This document shows, piece after piece, positions 56,501 to 64,000 of a stretch of 64,000 nt of DNA (positions are counted from its first letter, which is position 1; every line of letters begins with the position of its first letter). The notes below the pieces were generated by a model that saw only the letters and a list, made by a program, of their open reading frames with translations, had not been told where the DNA came from and searched no databases. This DNA is from Zopfochytrium polystomum. Lineage: Eukaryota > Chytridiomycota > Chytridiomycetes > Chytridiales > Chytridiaceae. Location: NCBI GenBank assembly GCA_025765615.1, contig JAIVFJ010000146.1, positions 1-64,000 of the forward strand, in the 5' to 3' direction. The position numbers and the translations under genes were made by a program.

Positions 56501-58083
56501 AGGTATAAATTATACCGAGACTTACTCTCCAGTAGTACAAGCAGAAACCATTCGACTCATGATAGTGCTTTGATTGGCTCTGAATATGAGCATTGAACAA
56601 ATGGATGTATCAGCCACATTTCTCTATGGAGACTTGGTTGAGGACAATTTCATGAAATGCCCACAAGGATTTGAGGTTTACAATTGAAGGGGGGAACTCT
56701 GCATTATTCGATTGAAACATAGTCTTTCTGGATTATATCAATCTTCAAGACAATGGTATTTAAAAATAAAGCCATCATTGAACTTCATGGTTACAAACCA
56801 TTAAAGAGTGAACCATCAACTTGGGTTAAATTTGATTTCAAAGAAAACAAATTGCTCATTGTAGTTATTTACGTTGATGATATCATGATTGCTTCAAACG
56901 ACCAAATGTTCATCAACACTTTCAAACGTGAAATGAACATTTCATCATGACCGACTTGGGTCAAGCAAACTGGTCATTAAAAGTAGAAGTACTTCAAATC
57001 AACAATGGCATATTTGTAGTTCAACGACTATATGCTGAAAAGATTTTGAGACGATTTGGAGTTTGGGATATCCAAATTGACAACGTGTGAAGAAACTCCC
57101 ATGTTACCAAAATGGAAACATGATGAAGGAAGTGAATTATTGAATTCACAAGAAATTTCACACTACACATCGTTTCTAATGAAACTTGCATACCTTGCAA
57201 ATAAAACAAGACCAGAATATATCATTTTCTGTTGGTAGATTAGCGTCATATGTTCAAAGTCCAACCAAACAGCATCTCACTGCTCTAGGAAGGATCTATC
57301 GCTACTTGCGAAGAAATTATGATTATGGATTGCTTTATTACATTTCAAACAATGACCTTCTTATGTTTTCACCATGGGATGAAGAATCCATTGGAACCAT
57401 TCCTGAAAATGATACCCACTGGTTACGCTGATGCCAGTTATGGCGAGGAAATCAAAAGCAGATCAAGATCTGGTTATGCTTTCATGGTATTTGGATGTTT
57501 AATAAGTTGGTCATCAACTATCCAGAAAACAATTTCACTCAGTTCCACTGAAGCTGTATATGTTTCTCTCACTGAAGCTTGCCAAGAAGCATTGTGGATA
57601 AGGAATCTCTTGAATGAACTTCAACTTCACACCAAAGGTGCAATTCCTATCTCTCAAGACAACAAGTCTACAATCACTATTGCAACCAACCCACTTAATC
57701 ATAAAGGGGTTGAGCACATTGAGATTAAGAAGCGATTTATTGAAGAATTGATCACTGATGGTCAGATCAAGTTGGTCTATTGCCCAACTGAGATTATGAT
57801 TGCAGACATCTTCACTAAATCATTGCCGATTAAGCAATTTCTTCATCTCAGAGATCTACTTGGAATCAGAGGATTCAAAGATGTATCTCAAGCAGCTGAT
57901 GTTGCAAGTCTCAACATCACAAAATTCTAGTCACAGTTTTATCCTTACTCAAAAGGTTTTCCGTTTGAGACATTTATAGATCTGGTGCAATTCCAGAGGT
58001 TAGTTTTCCAGCTTAGTGTTCCATAAAGTCAAGATGATTATTGAATTTGATCAACGGGTCATGCTCCCTAAATTGTGGGGGGG

Positions 58084-58355
58084 TGTTGGAGAATGCTTCC
58101 AATTTAGTAGCATGACTAGCCAACCTTCTGTATTTGCATAGAATTTATGCAGTAATCTTGTGCAGTCATATTGATTGGCTCAACCTTTCAATTCTGGTTG
58201 TTTGACTGTCTGACTGGCCACCATTTGGACAAGCACTGGACTACAGACAGAGCTTCTCATTCCCTTATATATATTTTGATCAAATGAAAATAAAGAATAA
58301 TTTTTCTGCCAAATATCTGTTTTGCAAAAGGAACCAGCAGTGCTTCAAATCAACA
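58084..58355 (+). repeat. 3' LTR of the Copia element
   Basis: A 272-base copy beginning TGTTGGAGAATGCTTCC and ending AAATCAACA, preceded by GTGGGGGGG (polypurine-like). It contains a TATATATA stretch and AATAAAGAATAAT. It directly abuts segmental duplication copy 2. Confidence 0.88.
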
Positions 58356-59554
58356 CTGTGCCAATCGAATTGGTCGGAAAACGCACATACCATGCATGAA
58401 AGCCTTCGCACGAAAGCCGCAAGAAAAAAAAAATTGGGGAGAAGAGTTGAAAACAAAAAACAAGGAGCAACAAGGAGACAGGCGCTGTCGACAAATGACG
58501 GCAAGACAACAAGCCATAACAAGCTCCGAACCGCCTGTTCTCCACGCCCCCACTTCCGGCCCAGGACCATCATCGTCATCGGCCGTCTTGGCGGTGGCAC
58601 AAGCCGTCGTCGATGCATCATCAGACAACTCGCCGTCGCCGTCGTCGTCGTCCTCCTCCCCCTCTTCACCAGAAACTCAAGGCGGCTAGGACGACGACGG
58701 GATGAGGGCGGCGGTGGGAGAGAACTCGTTGAGTGGACCCGGCAGTAGCACCCTCCTGCCCCCGTCCTCAAAACTTGGCCCCTCCCGAGTCGGACACTCC
58801 TCACTTGCGTTTTAGTTTCCGATCGCTCACGAGTATGTAGGCAGCCCAACCCCCTCGTCGTTACTTTTTAAATGTTTTGGCAAATGAAAGGATTCAGCCC
58901 CTTCCGTTGCTGAAGCTTGTGCGTCAAACGGAGTGGGTCGGGACGCTTTGGAAGACAGAGCAAGGCAGCTCTAGCTTTCAGGTTGCCATGATCGTTTGGC
59001 CCCGCTCAACGGCAAGAAAGTAGTTTCAGGCTCGGTTTTATGATGCCTTTAACAGCCTGTGGAGGAAAAAGCCGTTTTTTTTTTTTGTGGAGGGCAAGAC
59101 TGCAGTCGAACAGTGGGTTAGCGTGGGTTGCATTTTTAACAGGGACGTTCCTTCAAGCATTTATCCACCTGGTTATGACTCATAACCGCGCAGCGGACTT
59201 TCTTCCTCTCTCGCCGTCGTCCGCCACTCCTCGCCTCCGTTGCTTCTGTGCTTGACTGGGCCAAAGTGATCCGTGCATTACCTGTCGTAGCGGCCAAACT
59301 CTTGTGACACCAACCGCACCATCAAACGCTGTTGGAGGTCTTTACGGACAGAGCACGAAGGATAATTGAGCGGGATTCTGACGCGCAAACAACATTGAAA
59401 ACAATAGGGTGGCATGATTGAGCAAATTATGATCGCTACTAGCGGTTCCACAACGATCTGCCCCCGAGCTTGGTAAGAGTACTGTTCAATCTAGGGCAGC
59501 CGTTGCGCTGGACTTTCACCCAAGTTAGTTTGTGGTTTTGATTGCCGGTTGTTG

Positions 59555-59790
59555 ATGAAGTTGCTGTTCGCGCTCTCGGGTCTGAACGTCGTCGGCGGCA
59601 AGTCGTGGCGGAAGGACGCCCGATCCGCTCGCGGCGCCGCCCTCTTCGCGTCCTTCGTCGTCGCCGCCCGCAACTCTCCGTCATCGTCCTCGTCGCCGTC
59701 TCCTTCACGTTCAAGCCTCCCCCACCATCATCACCCGTCGTCGCCGCACGTCTGATCGTCTGGGACAACCTGCGCGGCAACATCGCTTGA
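59555..59790 (+). pseudogene. 5' copy of the propeller-like gene in duplication copy 2
   Basis: KLLFALSGLNVVGGKSWRKD, ARSARGAALFASFVVAARNS and then, one frame on, RLIVWDNLRGNIA match the first 80 residues of the intact gene at 60741. It ends at a TGA (59788-59790) before the propeller body. Confidence 0.8.
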
Positions 59791-59879
59791 GCTGACGTGA
59801 GCCGGGAGGGGCTCGGCGAAGGCCCAACTGCCTGTCGATTCGAAGGGCTCGCTGCCTGGCGCGCGCGCGTGTGTGTTTG

Positions 59880-59882
59880 TGT

Positions 59883-59922
<40 letters not shown>
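59880..59922. repeat. GT microsatellite
   Basis: (GT)n of about 40 bases with one GTGGGT interruption, in the part of duplication copy 2 that has no counterpart in copy 1. Confidence 0.95.
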
Positions 59923-59924
<2 letters not shown>

Positions 59925-60258
59925 ATGGTTTCGATGTTCAAGATTGCGCGAAGAGTCTTTCGGTGGAAGATGTAGCCGCAACCCCCGCAGCGGCGCGGCT
60001 AGGTTGAGACGTGCATTCCGCCACGCTGAAAGTGAGCCACACTTCTCGGCACAAACCGACCGAGTGCGACGAAGGGAGAGAGAGACAGACGGAAAGAGGG
60101 TTGCCACGAACCAAATAGCGAAGGCTGCTTTACGGACGATATATTTGTTGTCATTTCTACGCCAAAATGAACACTTCCCCACACAACCCCCCCAGCAAGC
60201 GATCCTTCTTCAGCCCGAAACCTTCCCCTCAACGCACTTGCCCAACTTGGGGTAGCAC

Positions 60259-60740
60259 GGGAAGAAAGGGCTTTTGCGGAAACAGGCGGATCTGGGGGCC
60301 GTCATTTTTCGGAGAGTACAAAGTGATATCAAGGGATGGCATGGTTTTCGGGGGCGAACCCACAAACAGCAACGCAAACCCCTCACGCGCCGCCGGAGTA
60401 CGTGGCGGGACGGAGTTGGGTCGCTCTGGTTGTCGGCAGGGCGATAAAAGTTGGTGGGAGGTGCGGGTGGTAGCAGTGGAAAAAGGGGAAAGAGTGTGGC
60501 GAGAAAATTCCATGGGCTGATTTGTTGCGCATGCCACAATAATTAGTAATAAGGGCCTTGTCAGGCAGTCTGTCTGTCTGTCTGTATGTCTGTCTGTCTG
60601 TCTGTCTGTCTGTCTGGCTCCTTCTCCCGTGTGTCTGTTTCTCTTGTTTTCCGTCATCTCCCAACAACCCGCCACCCGCCATTGCGCTGCCCGCTGCTGC
60701 TGCTGTGGCTGCTGCTTCTGTTGCTGCGAAGTCTTTGCCG
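60259..60740. other. 5' flank of the propeller-like gene with CTGT microsatellite
   Basis: Unique sequence followed by about 48 bases of (CTGT)n at 60569-60616 and CTGCTG-rich DNA. Likely promoter and leader of the gene starting at 60741. Minus-strand open frames here are compositional. Confidence 0.5.
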
Positions 60741-62580
60741 ATGCAGCTGCTGTTCGCACTCTCGGGCCTGAACGGCGTCGGCGGCAAGTCGTGGCGGAAG
60801 GACGCCCGATCCGCTCCCGTCGCCGCCCTCTCGGCGTCCTTCGTCGTCGTCGGCGCCCGCAACTCCCCGTCATCATCGTCCTCATCCTCGCCGTCTCCGT
60901 CACACACACATTCAAGCCCCTCCGGCCACCGTCACCCTCCCGTCTCCGCACGTCTGATCGTCTGGGACAACCTGCACGGCAACATCGCCGAGCTGCCCCT
61001 CCCTCTCCTCCAGCCCGAGCCCGCCCAGCAGTCCGAGGAGACCCGCGCCAAGCCCGTCCCCGACGTCGACGCCGACGCCGACGCCCCGATCCCCACCCCC
61101 GTGCCCTCGCTACCCACCGGCATCTCGCGCGACCCGCGGTTTGTCTCAGCCGCAGCGTCGACCGAAGCCGAGGGCGGCGAGACGGTCTCGATCGCTGTCC
61201 TGTCGGCCAGCAGCGACGACGCCGCAGCGCCGGAGTCGGACGATCGGATCGCGCTGCTGCCTGGCGGCGGCGCGCTGATCCCACTGCACGGCGCGCTGGG
61301 CGGTCGGGGCAGCGGCGCGTCGCGGGTCGCGATCGGGAAGTTTGATGGGACCGAGGCCTTCGCATCGGTATACGACATTGTGGCAGCGCCCGCATCCACC
61401 GGCGGCCGTCGTCGCCTCGAGAAGGTGGCGAAGATCCCGGGGCACAGCGACGGGGTGGTCGCGGTGGGGTCGGACGGCGGGCTGCTGCTGTTCGAGTTTG
61501 ACATCCCTTCGCGCGTGGCGCGGCTCTTGCGCGTAGCGGTGGACGACGACGGTGCGCGGGACGGACCGCCGGTTGTTGAATTCGCGCCGCCGTCGATGCC
61601 GATCCGGGCGGTCCCGCCGTCCCTCGGGAGGTGGTGTTCCGACATGGCCGTGATCCACTCGCCGCAGCTCTCGCTGTTGCCGAGCGGCGACGTCGTCCTG
61701 TTCGTGGCGCAGGGGATTTACGAGTATGACGGGAGATACTACCCCACCGCCGTGCGTCGAATCCACAACGGAGACCCTCTGCGCGAGGCCTGGGCGACCG
61801 TGGTGGGGTTCACTCCTTGCAAGTCGGCGATCGACGCGTCCGGCGAGGTGCTGGTGGTGATGTCGGAAGGGGGAAGCGTGTCGGTCCTGGACGCGCAGAC
61901 TGGGAGAGATCGGTAAATGTTTAGTAGCCCGAATCTTGGTTTCTTTCCGCGCGGAATGATTTTGGACTAAGCGCCCCTTCACCCGTAGGTCTGCTCCAGA
62001 CCCCGACGATGCCGAAGCGCTCACGCTGGCGCAAGCCGACGCGGAACTCGGCAACGTGCAAGACTATGACGCTGCCAAAAAGATCCTGCTGCGGGCCGCG
62101 CCGCGAGTCTGGCCGGCTCCCAGGGCGCCGAAAAAGGGTAACCGCGCTCGCGCTGCTGCCGCGGCGACGGCGGCGGCGGCGGACGAGATTGTCGAAGTCG
62201 TCGCCGCGGGGCTGGACTCCGAAACGGCGGCGGTCGTCACTGTATTGCGGCGTCGCCGCGCGAATGTGTCGGCCGACACTGCAGAGGCGTCGTCGTCGTG
62301 GCACCTGACGTGGACTCCTGCGTGGCGGGTGGCGGAAGTCGGGCACGCAGACGCAGTGGCGGCGACGCAGCCCCGTCGGGACCGGAGGGCGGCGGGAGGC
62401 GGCGGCGACCAGGCCAGAACGTGTGGGCTGTCGGAGGGCATCGTGCGCTTGCTGGCAGGGGAGAGCTGGGACGGCCGGCGGGGCGTGCCGACTTTGAGCG
62501 TCTCAGCGGGCCAAGGGGTGCTGGTTTTGATGGGGAAAACGGAGAACTTTCTGGTGTTGGACCTGGCGGAGCTTGAATGA
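60741..62580 (+). CDS. Propeller-like protein, intact, unknown function
   Basis: Two exons, 60741-61912 and 61989-62580 (donor GTAAAT, acceptor GTAG), phase closes, 587 residues. The start MQLLFALSGLNGVGGK is chosen because the copies at 47924 and 48493 begin at the same ATG; an upstream in-frame ATG at 60558 adds only CTGT-encoded repeats. N-terminal 200 residues are low-complexity. From about 200 there are beta-propeller-like strands (HSDGVVAVGSDGGLLLFEFD, ALVLFVAQGIYEYDGRYY-type, SGEVLVVMSEGGSVSVLDAQTG). The C-terminal part has an acidic/Ala-rich linker and ends GVLVLMGKTENFLVLDLAEL. No family recognised. It has no frame break in 1.8 kb of GC-rich DNA. Confidence 0.75.
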
Positions 62581-63029
62581 TCGAGCGGGTGGATTTTGCA
62601 CTTCTTGTTCTGTTCCCCCTTCATTCATGTAATGATAGAATCTATATGTGCTTGCAACACAACCAGATACAAGACCGGGCCACTCACTAGGTGATGGGTG
62701 CACCACAAAGGCAAAAAAAAGAATAAAAAAAATACGAATTGGTGGGCACCCAGCGCTGCCTCAAACCCAGGCAACGACCGACGCACTGTATTTCTTCCGC
62801 TTTCCTAATATTCGGAAAACCCCGGCTCATCCTGGTTACCCGCTTGGGTGATGATGAAGATGGCTTCTTACAAGCGCAAAGCACTGACCAGCCTGTCGAT
62901 GGGGATGTTGGGCGTGTGGCTGGGAGTAAACATAGAAAGGTTGGAGGGCGGGGGGAAAAAAAAAGAAAATAAATAATAAAGTTTAGCATCGAAGGTACCC
63001 TCTCGGCCACCCCTCCCACCCTGCTTTAT
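62581..63029. other. Convergent intergenic spacer
   Basis: Between the 3' ends of the propeller-like gene and the RING gene. Nothing coding recognised. AATAAA-like signals occur at about 62970-62980 and, on the minus strand, immediately after the RING stop. Confidence 0.5.
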
Positions 63030-64000
63030 TTACCGCAAAGGCGTCCGCCGGCAGTGCGGGCACGTTGGCGCGCCGTACACGCAGCGGTCGCGCCACCGGT
63101 CGACGCACGCGCCGCAGACCAGCTGGTTGCAGCACTCGAGCGTCTGGGCGGCGCGCACCGTGTCGAAGCACACGACGCACTCGAGCGCGCTCGCCGCCGC
63201 GGCGGCCAAATCGTCGCCGCCTGAAAAGCCGCCGCTAACGGGCACGCCGCCGTCCTCGAGGAGATGATCGAATGCGGCCGCCGGCGCCGCCGCCTCCTCG
63301 TACGCGGGGGTCGGCGAGCCGGCGCCGTTGCCGCCGTCCGCGCGTTCGCCGGCCGAGTTTGCAGCAAAGCACGCCTCGCACTCGTCATAGTCGCACCGCT
63401 CGCATCGAAAGCTAACCACGAGCGCGCTCTTGAAGCACACGTCGCACCTGACGTCGGCGTGGTCGACTTGGCGCTTCGCGAGCGGGTGAGCGTGCGGTTT
63501 CCTCGCGAGGTCGGAGCCGGTGCCGAGGAGGCAGTAGTAGCACTCGATGTGCGGGCATCGGGGCTCCGTGCAGTGGAAGAGCGAGATGACGCCGACGGAG
63601 CGGCAGATGGCGCAGTGGGACTGGCCGCGGGCCCCTGGCGGGTTGCGGGCGAGCGGGTGCGGGTGGCGGGGCAGGGCGGCGGAGGAGTTGCGGAGCCGAT
63701 GGACAATGTGGTGGCAGTGGTCGCACTCGCGGTACGGGCAGGTTTTGCACCGGAAGTGGTCTTGGACGTCCGGGCGACGGCAGCCGTCGCAGGTCACCGG
63801 CGGGTCGGTGGGGGCGCTGCGGATGAGGTGCGAGTGCACGGGGTGCGGGTGAGGGAGGACCATCAGGCGGGAGCCTGATTTGGCGACGCAGTTGGAGCAC
63901 TCGACGTAGTCGTCTGGGCAGACGATGCAGGTGTAAGAGGATGATGGGGATGCGAGAAGGGCGGCGTCGGGGCTGATTGCTGTCCCCGCTGCCGGCGCAG
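63030..64000 (-). CDS. Cys/His-finger protein with C-terminal RING domain (probable E3 ubiquitin ligase), 5' end outside window
   Basis: The open frame continues off the right edge; the visible part is about 320 residues. Repeated Cys/His-rich modules resembling DC1/ZZ-like fingers occur: CIVCPDDYVECSNC, HPVHSHL, CDGCRRPDVQDHFRCKTC, CDHCHHIVH, CAICRSVGVISLFHC, CYYCLLG, HPLAK, CDVCFKSALVVSFRCERCDY, CEACF. After an acidic/Ala linker comes a RING: CVVCFDTVRAAQTLECCNQL then VCGACVDRW and CPHCRR, ending near the stop (63030-63032). RING domains recruit E2 enzymes; the upstream fingers may bind lipid or protein. The ATG at 63863 is internal, since the frame and the Cys-rich pattern continue upstream of it. 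Confidence 0.8.
   Translation of the reverse strand, partial: APAAGTAISPDAALLASPSSSYTCIVCPDDYVECSNCVAKSGSRLMVLPHPHPVHSHLIRSAPTDPPVTCDGCRRPDVQDHFRCKTCPYRECDHCHHIVHRLRNSSAALPRHPHPLARNPPGARGQSHCAICRSVGVISLFHCTEPRCPHIECYYCLLGTGSDLARKPHAHPLAKRQVDHADVRCDVCFKSALVVSFRCERCDYDECEACFAANSAGERADGGNGAGSPTPAYEEAAAPAAAFDHLLEDGGVPVSGGFSGGDDLAAAAASALECVVCFDTVRAAQTLECCNQLVCGACVDRWRDRCVYGAPTCPHCRRTPLR

Larger units (their letters stand above)
49641..58355 (+). mobile_element. Copia-type LTR retrotransposon, complete in outline but inactive
   Basis: Bounded by direct repeats beginning TGTTGGAGAATGC and ending CAACA (49641-50470 and 58084-58355), with near-matching 4-5 base flanks (GTGTG and CTGTG) and a G-rich tract just before the 3' LTR. 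Internal order: gag-like text (50483-51340, then 53600-54220 with a C...H...H...CW..HPE zinc-knuckle-like motif), protease/linker region (54850-55160), integrase part (55383-55766, internally deleted), reverse transcriptase (YVDDIMIAS near 56870), RNase H (YADASYGEE near 57430, DNKSTITIA, TEIMIADIFTKSL). This gag-pro-int-RT-RNaseH order is that of Copia (Ty1-like) elements. Many stops and frame breaks of both signs show it cannot function. Two other repeats are inserted in it (listed separately). Confidence 0.9.
58359..60258. repeat. Segmental duplication, copy 2 (direct repeat of 46713-48862)
   Basis: Matches copy 1 in order from TGTGCCAATCGAATTGG to the propeller-gene fragment near 59790, then differs for about 370 bases (including a GT microsatellite), then matches again at 60164-60258. 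The last 50 bases carry the 3' codons of the secreted-protein gene at 48813. Confidence 0.85.

Noticed and set aside
60229..61395. Minus-strand open frame of 388 codons
   Set aside because: Antisense of the propeller-like gene's N-terminal low-complexity region and its leader; no motif.
1..64000. CRISPR arrays, bacterial operons, riboswitches, prophage
   Set aside because: None seen; introns, LTR elements and gene families are eukaryotic throughout.

Overview
The window is eukaryotic nuclear DNA. Genes carry short GT...AG introns (about 55-190 bases), several exons close in phase when assembled by eye, and microsatellites, an LTR retrotransposon and decayed gene copies lie between them. The gene set (NACHT-WD40 receptor, P-type IIC/ACU-like cation ATPase, HSPA12-like Hsp70, NEDD8 protease, Kex2-type secreted precursors, ankyrin remnants of the 'VLQWWRD' kind) suggests an early-diverging zoosporic fungus such as a chytrid. 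That assignment is inference; no rRNA or marker gene is present.

Layout. 0-3 kb: an oxidoreductase tail with an in-frame stop, an ankyrin relic, low-complexity DNA and one cysteine-rich secreted protein (-). 3.3-14 kb: a duplicated module of a small secreted lysine-rich precursor (A at 3.3-4.7 kb, -; B at 9.1-10.6 kb, +; both seven exons with identical intron phases) and a multi-pass membrane protein (5.5-7.1 kb and 10.9-12.5 kb, both -). An EF-hand gene lies between them, and fragments of the membrane gene and of the cation ATPase follow. 15.1-17.4 kb: a leucine-rich-repeat-like gene broken by frameshifts. 18.5-23.6 kb: a large receptor-like gene with PB1, TIR, NACHT and about 13 WD40 repeats, the most remarkable locus here. 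24.0-25.2 kb: a SENP8/NEDP1-type deneddylase (-). 26.6-29.5 kb: a membrane protein (+) and an F-box-like gene (-).

31-33 kb holds retroelement debris. 33.4-40.7 kb contains an HSPA12-like Hsp70 gene (-), a coiled-coil gene (+) and a broken second Hsp70-like copy (+). 42.0-45.9 kb is a four-exon cation ATPase (-). 46.7-60.3 kb is a direct segmental duplication (46.7-48.9 and 58.4-60.3 kb) whose copies flank a complete but dead Copia-type element with 272-base LTRs (49.6-58.4 kb), itself invaded by other repeats. 60.7-62.6 kb is an intact propeller-like gene whose 5' end has been copied at least three times in the duplicated region. The window ends inside a cysteine/histidine-finger RING protein (-).

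Two patterns cross gene boundaries. Nearly all reading-frame breaks in otherwise conserved host genes are one extra base (+1), while the ATPase and propeller genes are intact. Duplicated, truncated and inverted copies of local genes are common, so this is a fast-changing accessory region with a few conserved housekeeping genes.
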